This document shows positions 8,566 through 17,193 of a stretch of DNA of 41,768 nucleotides, in pieces; position 1 is the stretch's first letter; each line of letters begins with the position of its first letter. Position numbers and translations under genes: made by a program. Location: NCBI GenBank assembly GCA_964422295.1, contig CAYRAM010000023.1:1-41768 (forward strand), in the 5' to 3' direction. The DNA is from UBA12191 sp964422295. Its GTDB lineage: Bacteria > Planctomycetota > UBA8108 > UBA1146. The notes below the pieces were generated by a model, which ran no database searches, was not told the origin of the DNA, and saw nothing but the letters and a program-made list of their open reading frames with translations.

Positions 8566-9870
8566 ATGAAATCATTCAAGTTTCTTCTACCCTTCGCCTT
8601 TGCGCTGCTGTTGAGCGCACCGGCATTCGGGCAGAATTACCAGATGACGATTACCGATGGGGCGGGCGCTCCCGGTTCTTCAGTCGATCTTCAGGTTCTG
8701 CTCGACAACAATGGCGACGACATTCAGGGCTGGTCCTATGGTGTCTGCCATGACGGTGCTGCCTTGTCCCTGACGGAGGTCCAGGATGGAGCCACGACCC
8801 TCGTGGTGAAAAATGGATCCCCTCCGGATTTCAACCAGGTCAATGTCGATGCTGCTGAAGGATTTACTGTTGGTGTTGTCATCTGTTTCACAGGTTGCGC
8901 AAACCTGGAAGCGGGCACCACCGGAGCCGAGCTCAACGTCGCAACATACGACCTGATCGGTGACCCAGGTACATCCACTGGCGTCGATTTTTGTAACACC
9001 CTCGGCTCTCCCACTGTGGAGACGATTGTCGTCGTTGCCGGAGCATCAGTCACTCCCGATACCACAGGTGGTACGGTTGAGCTCGTTGCCGGACCTCCTC
9101 CTTTCGCTTACACGATCGGAGATTACGATCTGAACTACGATGGAAACACCGGTGAGGTGTCTTTCTCCGCCAATCCCAGTATCGCCGAAAATCCTGACAA
9201 TCCTGGATTCCCCAGTGATACTCAGGGCTTTTCGATGGGACTTCAGCACGACGATGCTGTTCTGACCATCGATGCAGTCGAATGGAACTCAGATCTTGGT
9301 TTCGATCCGGACTTCGCGGGTGTCAATCTTCTGGCCAACGGCTGGACCATCGGGGTGGTATACAGTTTTACTGGTGGCAACACCCTAGCATTCGATACTG
9401 AAACTGCAGTTTTGAATGCCGGATACAGTTCCGTCGCTTCCGCCCTCGCCGGCCTTGAAGATCCGACCACTACCGGACTGACCTGGACCGACAGTCTCGG
9501 CAGCCCTCCGGTTGCCAATGTCGTCGTGGTCGGTGGTGGATCCATCGAAGCCGAATTGCTCGACGGCAGTGTAACTCTGTCTCCCCAGTATGCTCCGCCC
9601 GACGTACCGTTCATTCGCGGAAACTGCAATGGCGATGAACGAATCGACATCGCTGATGGAATTTTCATTATCAATGATCTATTCCAAGGTGGTCCCTCAA
9701 GTACTTGTCATGAAGCATGCGATGCTAATGACGATGACCTCATGGACGCCGCTGATGCAATCTTCGTGATTAGCTACCAGCTTATGGGTGGTCCCGCTCC
9801 GAGTGCACCATGGCCGGACTGTGGAACCATCGAAGGCGCCGAATGTGAAGCGACGCCTTACTGCCCCTGA
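8566..9870 (+). CDS. Secreted protein: two cohesin-like modules plus dockerin-like repeats
   Basis: The protein has 434 residues. The ATG at 8566 starts a clear signal peptide (residues 1 to about 22, ending AFG before QNY), although only a weak purine stretch serves as ribosome site. Module 1 (about 24-178) has the four-cysteine pattern (GVCHDG, ICFTGC, FCNTLG). Module 2 (about 180-345) is Cys-free with GWTIGVVYSFTGG and LGSPPV. A dockerin-like pair starts at residue 351 (NCNGDERIDIAD, DANDDDLMDAAD), and the tail ends PYCP. It lies 59 bases after the previous gene with no terminator between them, so the two may be co-transcribed. A strong terminator follows. It reads as a two-module version of the 1724 and 4051 proteins. 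Confidence 0.87.
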   Translation: MKSFKFLLPFAFALLLSAPAFGQNYQMTITDGAGAPGSSVDLQVLLDNNGDDIQGWSYGVCHDGAALSLTEVQDGATTLVVKNGSPPDFNQVNVDAAEGFTVGVVICFTGCANLEAGTTGAELNVATYDLIGDPGTSTGVDFCNTLGSPTVETIVVVAGASVTPDTTGGTVELVAGPPPFAYTIGDYDLNYDGNTGEVSFSANPSIAENPDNPGFPSDTQGFSMGLQHDDAVLTIDAVEWNSDLGFDPDFAGVNLLANGWTIGVVYSFTGGNTLAFDTETAVLNAGYSSVASALAGLEDPTTTGLTWTDSLGSPPVANVVVVGGGSIEAELLDGSVTLSPQYAPPDVPFIRGNCNGDERIDIADGIFIINDLFQGGPSSTCHEACDANDDDLMDAADAIFVISYQLMGGPAPSAPWPDCGTIEGAECEATPYCP

Positions 9871-9905
9871 TCGACGATCAGGAACCTCTCAGGACACTAG
9901 GGAAA

Positions 9906-9942
9906 GCCCGGTGCGACTCGTGGTCGCACCGGGCGTTTTTTT
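9906..9942 (+). terminator. Strong intrinsic terminator
   Basis: A 12-bp perfect stem (GCCCGGTGCGAC at 9906-9917, GTCGCACCGGGC at 9923-9934) with a 5-base loop is followed by seven T. It closes the unit ending with the 434-residue gene. Confidence 0.94.
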
Positions 9943-10155
9943 ATCGGTCCCGAAACGGGTAGATTTGCCGATACAGGGCTTCTGCAGGGGGATTGGGCTC
10001 CCTGGGGGATTGACGACATACGACGTGTGGATACCATGGAATAAGCCTCGGGGATCACGCAACCGCCGGGTCAAGCCCAATTCCTTCCGGAACCCTCATC
10101 GTCCGTGTTGACGAGATGTCTGCAGATCTAATTCAGCATCTTGGTTCACGAGTGG

Positions 10156-10204
10156 GTCAGGCAGTGAGCCTGACGAAAATGGTGAGGAATCGATTCACGA
10201 TTCC
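10156..10204. promoter_or_regulatory. Two perfect 7-5-7 dyads, 30 bp centre to centre
   Basis: GTCAGGC-N5-GCCTGAC (10156-10174) and GGAATCG-N5-CGATTCC (10186-10204) are two unrelated perfect inverted repeats of the same geometry. The second ends 12 bases before the ribosome site (TGGAGG, 10217-10222) of the giant lipoprotein. They could be protein operators spaced by about three helical turns, or hairpins in the mRNA leader. The rest of 9943-10229 shows nothing else. Confidence 0.4.
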
Positions 10205-10229
10205 GTAATGTGACGATGGAGGCGCTTCA

Positions 10230-13200
10230 ATGCTGATCGCCGAAAATATCCTGCCCGCTGATTGCCGCAATGCTGAGAAGCATGCAGCGACCCTGCCCTT
10301 GAAGGCGATGGGAATCGTATCGCTGCTGCTGATGCTTCTATCGGGTTGCACTCAACCACCAGATGTTCCATTTACGATCCCTGGTAACGGTGCAGCAAAC
10401 GTCGAAGTGACCACCGATATTCAGGTGGCATTCACGACGGCGATGGATCCGATCTCTTCTGTCGATCCTGCAAACTGGAGTATTCAGGGTAGCCTTTCAG
10501 GGCCCCATCCTGCTGCGGGTTCTCTCAATGAAGACAACCGCATTCTGACCCTGCTTCCGGAGACCCCTTTCCAACAGGGAGAAACCGTCACAGTGGTGAT
10601 CACCGAGGGCGTGAGGACCAATGTACAGATCCCCATCGATGAGATCTCCTTCCAATTCACAACCGTCGGGTCTGGAGCAGGATCAGGAGATTTTGAGCCG
10701 GGAAGTGGTCAGTTTTCCCTGGTTCAAATCACCCCCAATGCGGGCGATCTGAATGTCTCCCGCAGGCCTTCCGTCGCCGCAGTCTTTGATCTTCCCTATC
10801 AGGTGACCAGTGCATCGGGAGCCGTTAGTTTGCGTGGATCAAGAACCGGAATTCGCAGTGCACAGTTGATCTCCCCATCAGCAAGTGCGGGAGTCTCCGA
10901 ATTACTTCAGGTCCTTCTCGAAGGGGGAGAAGCCTCTTTCTACCCTGGCGAGAATATCGAGGTCGTTTTTGACTCAAACCTGCTCTCCCAGTTGCAAACG
11001 GGGGAGGAAAATCCACGTAATCTGTCACCGTTCGTCGCCCGCTACCGGGCCGCTTTGGGCTTTGCGACAGGCGGGTTGGGACCCCAGGAGCCGATCCCCG
11101 CTGGGGGCACACAAGGCCTGATCTTCGCTGATTTCGGTGAGTTGCTGCCCTATAGCGGTCTCGAAATGGTGACGCTGACCCAGGCGGGACAGGTTTCACT
11201 GCTCAGGTCTGGAAGCTCAGGTGACGGATCCAGCTGGAGTCTCGAATCACAGATAGAGATCTCCTCAACCCCGGCGTGCGCTGTTCTCGCTGATCTGGAT
11301 GGGGACAGCCGTTCGGAGTTGATAGTTTCCTGTGAGGATGGTTTTCTCCGTGTGGTCACGGTCCTTGGCCAGGATCTGATCGAAGAAGAGACGATCCATG
11401 ACATGCAAGGACTGATCTTCAATATCTTGAAGGTCGGGGAGCTGAGTGGCGATCAAAGTCTCGAACTTGTTGGCGCTGCCGAGGACGGTTTGCGCATCAT
11501 TCAAAATACGGTCACCATCGATCCTGTAACTTTCGAAGTTGGGAGTGCATTGGCAATCACCGGAGTCCTTCCGATGCCTGCCCCCACCCAATCTTTTGAA
11601 CTTGCAGACTTCGATAGGGATGGACGCTTGGATCTATTGGTTTCTGCAGGGGTAGGAGTACTCCTGAGAGGAGCCGGAAACGGATCCTTCCTTGAAACGG
11701 CATTTCTCGATCCGGCACCGGTTGCCAATGTTGTTGCCGGAGATGTCAATGGCGACGGTTGGATCGATGCGATCACTCCCGCTTCTTCGGGGTTGTCGAT
11801 ACACCTCAATCCTGCAGGACTCCCGCCGCTCGATTGGACTGGAGTTCCATTGTTGACCGGGGGACCGGTTCTCGATGTTGCCGTCACCGAAGTGGACGGT
11901 GATCCCGTTGAAATCGACGATATCGTGCTGATTCAGGATGCCGCAGACCCGCTGGTATTGTTGCGCAGGCTTTCCGCTGATTTGGGTGACACGGAAGTGG
12001 TGCTTCTTCCCTTCTCAGGTGAGGCAGCAGAGAGCAGAATCCTGTTGGTGGATACAGATGGAGACCTGGGAACAGACGTCCTCCTTCGACAGTCTTCCGA
12101 TGCTTCCGCTTCATTGGCGGTGTGGAGATCAGTGGGCGTGATCGATGACCAGCAAAGTGCACTGGAATTTTACGTTCCTGCTTCAATTGACCTTCCACAG
12201 GGGTCAACTTCTGTGGAGATTCCGATCACTGCAAGTTTTGAAGACAATTTGTCAGGGTTTACCCTGGCGATGGATTATGACGAATCCTTGCTCACTGCCA
12301 CCAACGTCATCGCAGATCCCGCGACCTTCCCCTTTGGGAGTGTCGACGTGACCACCAGTATCGACAGTGCCAATGGATTGATCGCAGCAAGTCTTCAGAT
12401 CAATGGTTTCATCCCTTCGGGGACCGAGATTCCGATTGCGCGGGTATTGATGCAGCCTGTCCCCAGTGAAATCGGTGAGGGACCCTTCCTGCTCGCAGAC
12501 GGTCTCAGTATCCAGGGATTTACATGGTCCAATCAGGCGACCGTTGCTGGAAATGGAGCATTGCTGGCAGGAGACATCTCTTCTGCACAGGGAGTGGTGG
12601 TCGTCAACTCCGCAACTCCCGCTCCTGAGTCACTCCAATGTGAAATCAGTTCACCAGGGGGGCAATCGGAAGTCCTTCTCACTTGGTCGAACCCGGTCAA
12701 CTACGATCTCCAGGGAGGCTTGGAAATTCGTCAAGGAGGAGCATTGCTGGCAACGGTTTCAGGAACCAGCACCAGTTTTGTCGATGCCTCACCCGGCCAA
12801 GGATCCCTCGATTACAGCGTCACAGGGATCCAGGGGGGTGTTCCCTCTGCGCCGGCGAGTTGTACCGCTGTCATCATTCCGGCAACAGTTCTCAATTGTG
12901 AGAGAATCGCTTCGAATCTCGGCAATGTTCAACTCAGTTGGGCAAGTCTTCCGGGAACTTCGGCATGGCAGATCTTCCGTGATGGCGGTCTCGTCGTTGA
13001 GTTGCCCGCAGTTCAGTTGCAATTCGTGGACGCTGCGGATCTGCATTCCCATATCTATGAGGTCAGGGCTGTACAGGGTGGAGCGACCTCTGCGGGTGCC
13101 ACCTGTATCGTCGCTGACGCCGGCGGAGTTGGTACTGTAAGTCCCACCTCTGTTCAAGCGACTCTGATCGGAGTCGATGATCTGCAGTTGACGTGGCTCA

Positions 13201-15284
13201 ACGAAGAATACTACGACGAATTGAGAATCTTCAAAGATGGCATTCTCGTTGCGACCCTGGGTGGACAGGAGATCGAATACGAAGAATTTGATCTTCTTCC
13301 GGGGCCGGTCAGTTACTCGGTGCAAGCACTGGGAGACGGTGGATTGGGCGCACCGGTAGCAGCCAATGACGTTTCGATTTCCTTGGCATCACCCACAGCG
13401 CTGACTTGTTCTACGAGTGGACCTGCGATCGAGTTGTCGTGGGAAAATGGACCCGTTTCATATACCTATGATGAGATCGTCGTCGAAAGGGCCGGGTCCC
13501 AGGGCACGGAGTTTTTCAATCTCCCCGGTACAGCGACCTCTTTCAGTGATTCCGCTGAATCTGGAACCTGGAACTACCGAGTTGTGGGTTACTTCTTCCA
13601 CGAGGGAATCAACTACTCTGCGCCTTCGACAGATTGTCAGGTCAGCATCTCTGAAAGAATCTACTACGAACCGTCGGATGTGGTGATCGGTCGCGACTTT
13701 GAAGTTGACATTTTGGGACAACTCATCGAAGACGCTTCCGGCTGGAGTTTCCAGATTGATTACGATGGAAATGTTCTTGAAAACGTTCAAGTTTCGGTCC
13801 CTGGGGTATCAGTCAATGATTTGCTGGTCACCGATAATCCGTTGGGAACCTTTTCCGGTCTGCGCCGGTTGACGGTCGATGTAGCCCTTGGAAGTGCTCC
13901 TCTGGGAGGGGGTTCACTTCTCGGTACGATCAGTGGCAGTATCGATTCTGATTTTGCACTGTTGGGTCCGGTACTCTTCCACCTGGTGGATGGCTCACTT
14001 GATACCGCTTCAGGATTCATTACTCCTGCATTGGAGGATGGTGGAGTGACCGTCGTTGGCAACGCCCTGTTCCTCGATCCGGGGGTATTGACTCCGGGTG
14101 AAGAAGTGGTGATCTGGGCTCGCGGAGTTTGGAGCCAGGCGTTGACAGGATACTCGGTGGTTCTCGATTACGATCCGGCGATTCTGACTTGTCTCGAAGT
14201 CAGCAATGTGGGAACGGTGGGTGAAGATCTCTCCGGGACATTCGGCCTCTTCTTCTCGGGGATCGATCCCTTGGCAGGAAAAGCATATGGCTCGGTGATC
14301 TCTACCTTTGACGCCATTCCTGCAAATCCTGAAGCAGAATTGGGTTACTTCAGATTCATGGTTTCTTCGGATGTCAATGAAGGTGAAGTCACGACGGTAA
14401 ACTTCGGAGTTTACGATCCGGCTGGAGTCGAAATTGAAAACCTGTTCGTAGATTCCATCGCTTCAACAATTCAGCCGGTGCTGTTCCCTGCGGATTTCCA
14501 GGTGCTCGCCCAGCCCCAACCGCCAACATTGCTTTCCCTGTCCCCCGACTCCGGCCCTTCAGTTGGAGGCACGGAGGTGATGCTCAATGGAACCGGGTTC
14601 ACTTCCGATTCAAATGTTTTCTTCGGAGCCAATTCGGCATCGGGAATCGTATTCATCGATTCAGGGACTCTCGTGGTCAATGCTCCCTCCGGATCGGAGG
14701 GAAGTGTGGATGTCACGGTATTGACCGAGTATGGCCAAGCCACATTGCCGCAAGCGTATTCCTACTACACTTCCTCCATCGACAGCTACACACCGGACGA
14801 GGGCTCCATCTGCAGTCCCACGACGATGTTGGTCAATGGCACGGGGATTCCTGAAGGGCTTCAAGTTTTCTTTGGAGACATCCCTTCAGTCAATGTTCAG
14901 GTGCTTCCCGATGGATCGATGGCCACGGTTCGAATCCCCGCTTCACCCATCACCGGCACGGTTGATTTGCGCTTCCTCGATTCTTTCGGTACTGAGTTGG
15001 CCATATACCCCGGTGGGTTTACCTACTTTGACGATGGAATTTTCCTCAGGGGCGATGTGACCTGTGACGGTCTGGTCAACATTGCGGATATCGCCATGAT
15101 CGCTGCGTATGTTGCCGGTTCTGGTCCAGCGCCGGTCATCCTCGACAGTGCAGATATCGACGACAATGGTGTCGTCCACATCGGCGATGCTGTTCAGTTG
15201 GCTACGTGGCTCTTTGATGGCGGCGCACCTCCGGCACCCCCATTCCCGAGTCCGGGAACCGACCCTACCCCCGACGGTCTGTAA
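10230..15284 (+). CDS. Giant multidomain lipoprotein with FG-GAP, cohesin-like, TIG and dockerin-like parts
   Basis: The protein has 1684 residues. The ATG at 10230 has TGGAGG seven bases upstream. A lipobox LLSGC places the lipidated cysteine at residue 40, after a longer than usual N-region. In order, with rough positions, it carries: a bacterial Ig-like (Big_5 type) domain, 50-147; a second beta domain, 167-270; FG-GAP/VCBS-like repeats, about 296-640, with loops DLDGDSRSEL, DFDRDGRLDL and DVNGDGWIDA; a cohesin-like module, 644-790; about four fibronectin-III-like repeats, 795-1141; two more cohesin-like modules, 1143-1275 and 1278-1420; two IPT/TIG domains, 1431-1601; and a dockerin-like pair, 1604-1665. 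It lacks the Cys tail of the smaller paralogues. It is probably outer-surface anchored and could tether them, which is inference from shared modules and position. Confidence 0.85.
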   Translation: MLIAENILPADCRNAEKHAATLPLKAMGIVSLLLMLLSGCTQPPDVPFTIPGNGAANVEVTTDIQVAFTTAMDPISSVDPANWSIQGSLSGPHPAAGSLNEDNRILTLLPETPFQQGETVTVVITEGVRTNVQIPIDEISFQFTTVGSGAGSGDFEPGSGQFSLVQITPNAGDLNVSRRPSVAAVFDLPYQVTSASGAVSLRGSRTGIRSAQLISPSASAGVSELLQVLLEGGEASFYPGENIEVVFDSNLLSQLQTGEENPRNLSPFVARYRAALGFATGGLGPQEPIPAGGTQGLIFADFGELLPYSGLEMVTLTQAGQVSLLRSGSSGDGSSWSLESQIEISSTPACAVLADLDGDSRSELIVSCEDGFLRVVTVLGQDLIEEETIHDMQGLIFNILKVGELSGDQSLELVGAAEDGLRIIQNTVTIDPVTFEVGSALAITGVLPMPAPTQSFELADFDRDGRLDLLVSAGVGVLLRGAGNGSFLETAFLDPAPVANVVAGDVNGDGWIDAITPASSGLSIHLNPAGLPPLDWTGVPLLTGGPVLDVAVTEVDGDPVEIDDIVLIQDAADPLVLLRRLSADLGDTEVVLLPFSGEAAESRILLVDTDGDLGTDVLLRQSSDASASLAVWRSVGVIDDQQSALEFYVPASIDLPQGSTSVEIPITASFEDNLSGFTLAMDYDESLLTATNVIADPATFPFGSVDVTTSIDSANGLIAASLQINGFIPSGTEIPIARVLMQPVPSEIGEGPFLLADGLSIQGFTWSNQATVAGNGALLAGDISSAQGVVVVNSATPAPESLQCEISSPGGQSEVLLTWSNPVNYDLQGGLEIRQGGALLATVSGTSTSFVDASPGQGSLDYSVTGIQGGVPSAPASCTAVIIPATVLNCERIASNLGNVQLSWASLPGTSAWQIFRDGGLVVELPAVQLQFVDAADLHSHIYEVRAVQGGATSAGATCIVADAGGVGTVSPTSVQATLIGVDDLQLTWLNEEYYDELRIFKDGILVATLGGQEIEYEEFDLLPGPVSYSVQALGDGGLGAPVAANDVSISLASPTALTCSTSGPAIELSWENGPVSYTYDEIVVERAGSQGTEFFNLPGTATSFSDSAESGTWNYRVVGYFFHEGINYSAPSTDCQVSISERIYYEPSDVVIGRDFEVDILGQLIEDASGWSFQIDYDGNVLENVQVSVPGVSVNDLLVTDNPLGTFSGLRRLTVDVALGSAPLGGGSLLGTISGSIDSDFALLGPVLFHLVDGSLDTASGFITPALEDGGVTVVGNALFLDPGVLTPGEEVVIWARGVWSQALTGYSVVLDYDPAILTCLEVSNVGTVGEDLSGTFGLFFSGIDPLAGKAYGSVISTFDAIPANPEAELGYFRFMVSSDVNEGEVTTVNFGVYDPAGVEIENLFVDSIASTIQPVLFPADFQVLAQPQPPTLLSLSPDSGPSVGGTEVMLNGTGFTSDSNVFFGANSASGIVFIDSGTLVVNAPSGSEGSVDVTVLTEYGQATLPQAYSYYTSSIDSYTPDEGSICSPTTMLVNGTGIPEGLQVFFGDIPSVNVQVLPDGSMATVRIPASPITGTVDLRFLDSFGTELAIYPGGFTYFDDGIFLRGDVTCDGLVNIADIAMIAAYVAGSGPAPVILDSADIDDNGVVHIGDAVQLATWLFDGGAPPAPPFPSPGTDPTPDGL

Positions 15285-15308
15285 ACAGATCCATAATCGG
15301 TCTCTTTG

Positions 15309-15346
15309 ATACCCGCTCCCCCTGTACCAGGGGGAGCGGGTATTTC
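15309..15346 (+). terminator. Hairpin terminator after the giant lipoprotein
   Basis: A 15-bp perfect stem (ATACCCGCTCCCCCT at 15309-15323, AGGGGGAGCGGGTAT at 15329-15343) with loop GTACC is followed by only a few T. It lies 24 bases after the stop codon. Confidence 0.8.
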
Positions 15347-15389
15347 ATGATCCTCCTCCTTAATTGCATGAACTGCAGGAAGGGTGGGC

Positions 15390-16124
15390 ATGAAGCATCG
15401 TACCGACCGTGGCTTGAATGGAGCACTCTCCCATCTGGAGTGGGCAAAGCTATCCGAAGCAAAACTCCTCGAAGTTTTGGAAGGAAGCCGGTCGTTGTCG
15501 GAAGCTCCTTCCATTCCCAGGGATCAAATCGTGCACAAACTCAGAGCACTCTTCGATTCATCAACGGGATTGCCCGAGACTTCCTTGCAAGCGCTCGCCG
15601 GAATCGGTCCCGCATTGGCAAGGCGACTCCTCGCAGCTCATGAAGTGGGGCGCAGGAGTCACTTCACACCCTGGAATATCACTGAACCGTATCGTTGTGC
15701 ACGGCAGGTCCACGACCATCTTGCCCAGCGGTGGGGGGGAGAGCCCCGAGAGCATTTCTGTCTGTTGCTCTTAGATGTGCGCCACAGATTGATCCGGGAC
15801 TGCGTCATCAGTATCGGATCCCTGACAGCGAGCATCGTGCATCCGAGGGAAGTTTTTCGGCCTGCAGTGCTGGCTTCGGCAGCTGCAATCATCTTGGCCC
15901 ACAATCATCCTTCCGGTGATCCTGAACCCTCAAGGGAGGATTTACATGTTACTCGGCGGCTCTATCGGTGTGGTCAGTGGTTGGGCATTCCTGTCCTCGA
16001 TCATGTGATCAGCGGAAGGGGAGAGTGGTACTCGCTGAGAGAAGAGCAGAGGGGGCCATGGGGACCTGAAGGGGAAGAATTACCAGGAACAAGCGACGAA
16101 TCCTGCAGCTCCGGGTCGATTTGA
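15390..16124 (+). CDS. radC: RadC-family (JAB/MPN) protein
   Basis: The protein has 244 residues. The ATG at 15390 lies five bases after AGGAAGGG; an in-frame GTG at 15384 is less likely. Residues of about 70-90 contain a helix-hairpin-helix-like segment (LAGIGPALARRLL). The C-terminal half is a JAB/MPN domain with EHFCLLLLD and the metal motif HNHPSGDPEPSREDLH, in which H171, H173 and a downstream Asp are the expected zinc ligands. The length fits the bacterial RadC (UPF0758) family, usually 220-230 residues. The old link of this family to DNA repair is not secure, and the biochemical role is unknown. It starts about 100 bases after the lipoprotein gene but is separated from it by a terminator. 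Confidence 0.88.
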   Translation: MKHRTDRGLNGALSHLEWAKLSEAKLLEVLEGSRSLSEAPSIPRDQIVHKLRALFDSSTGLPETSLQALAGIGPALARRLLAAHEVGRRSHFTPWNITEPYRCARQVHDHLAQRWGGEPREHFCLLLLDVRHRLIRDCVISIGSLTASIVHPREVFRPAVLASAAAIILAHNHPSGDPEPSREDLHVTRRLYRCGQWLGIPVLDHVISGRGEWYSLREEQRGPWGPEGEELPGTSDESCSSGSI

Positions 16125-16135
16125 GCCCCGTTTAG

Positions 16136-16303
16136 AGGCTCCATGATGGAATCGTCGGTATCCCCAAAGCCTGCATTCCCAAAGATGGGGGGGCTGCGGT
16201 TCATTCGCCTTCGCTGGAATCGGCGCAGGATCCGGTTACCATCCCTGTTGCTGGCGAACTGTTGCCGTATGATCGGGAACCCGGATTCGCCGGTCGCTCG
16301 TAA
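16136..16303 (+). other. Protein-like open frame without a start codon
   Basis: The frame from 16136 to TAA at 16301-16303 reads as a sensible protein-like sequence (for example DPVTIPVAGELLPYDREP), while the overlapping frame that does have an ATG (16143) reads as an Arg-rich shadow. There is no ATG, GTG or TTG in the protein-like frame. A single missing G after 16145 would give ATG GAT GGA and a start preceded by GAGG. It could be a small gene hit by a sequencing indel, a remnant, or chance. The rest of 16125-16424 shows nothing. Confidence 0.25.
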
Positions 16304-16424
16304 ATTGGAATGTCGGGTGGGGAAAGAGTGGAGCCACATCCGGTAGGGAAGTCCTCAGGAGTTCACTCAGAGGGATTTCCCCATTGAATCGAGCTGCGCT
16401 TTCAATTGGACCAGGAGGCCTCAG

Positions 16425-17180
16425 CTGAAGACTGCAATCATCAGCGACATCCATGCCAACCTTCCTGCTCTCCAGGCGGTCCTCAAGGATTGTGAAGCCC
16501 TGGGTGTGGAGCAATTTGTTGGCCTCGGTGACATCATCGGCTATGGGCCTGATCCACGGGAGTGCCTCCTCTTGTGTCGCGACTTTTGCGTCAACTTGTT
16601 GGGGAATCATGAGGAGGCGGTGCTCTTCGATCCGGTGGGATTCAATCCCCGGGCCCGGGCTGCGGTGGAGTGGACCAAGCAACAATTGATGAGTCCTGAC
16701 TATTCACGCGAGGAAAATGGAGTCCTGTGGCACATCCTCGATGGGATGAAGGTGAGCCACACCTTGGGTGACATGTTCTTGGCCCATGGCACCCCTCGGG
16801 AACCCACACGTGAGTACCTCTTCGTCCAGGATTGCAGTGAAGATCCCGACAAAGTGGATTCAATTTTTGACAGTTTTCCGACTCATACTGCATTCGTGGG
16901 TCATACCCATGTTGCCGGCGTCTTTGTTGAGGGCCCACAGTTCTTCAGTCCGGATCAACTGGAGGATGGGATTCACATCTGTGGCTCAGGGAAATCCATC
17001 ATCAATGTGGGCTCGGTAGGTCAGCCGAGGGATGGAGACCCGAGAAGCAGTTATGTGGTCGTCGATGGGGACCGTGTAGAGTTTCGGCGGGTGGAATACC
17101 CCGTAGAGGAAACGGTACAGCGATTCAGGCGCACACCCTTACCCGAAAATCTGGCCCTTCGACTTGTCGAAGGCCGCTGA
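16425..17180 (+). CDS. Metallophosphoesterase, probable CTG start
   Basis: The protein has 251 residues and is a calcineurin-like phosphoesterase of the YfcE/MJ0936 type. The metal-binding motifs are all present: DIHAN (D8, H10), GDIIGYGP (D36), GNHE (N61, H62), a later AHG and GHTH. The first motif lies upstream of every conventional start codon: the first GTG in frame (16506) would delete it. The only codon that fits is CTG at 16425, six bases after a perfect AGGAGG (16413-16418). The frame has no ATG, GTG or TTG back to the stop at 16344. So the gene either uses CTG or the base is a sequencing error for ATG. The substrate is not predictable. The next gene, yidC, follows 13 bases later. Confidence 0.87.
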   Translation: MKTAIISDIHANLPALQAVLKDCEALGVEQFVGLGDIIGYGPDPRECLLLCRDFCVNLLGNHEEAVLFDPVGFNPRARAAVEWTKQQLMSPDYSREENGVLWHILDGMKVSHTLGDMFLAHGTPREPTREYLFVQDCSEDPDKVDSIFDSFPTHTAFVGHTHVAGVFVEGPQFFSPDQLEDGIHICGSGKSIINVGSVGQPRDGDPRSSYVVVDGDRVEFRRVEYPVEETVQRFRRTPLPENLALRLVEGR

Positions 17181-17193
17181 GAGATCATCAACG

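Noticed and set aside
16143..16346. 67-residue forward frame with ATG and a nearby GAGG
   Set aside because: It is Arg-rich with no family likeness, while another frame over the same bases looks more protein-like.
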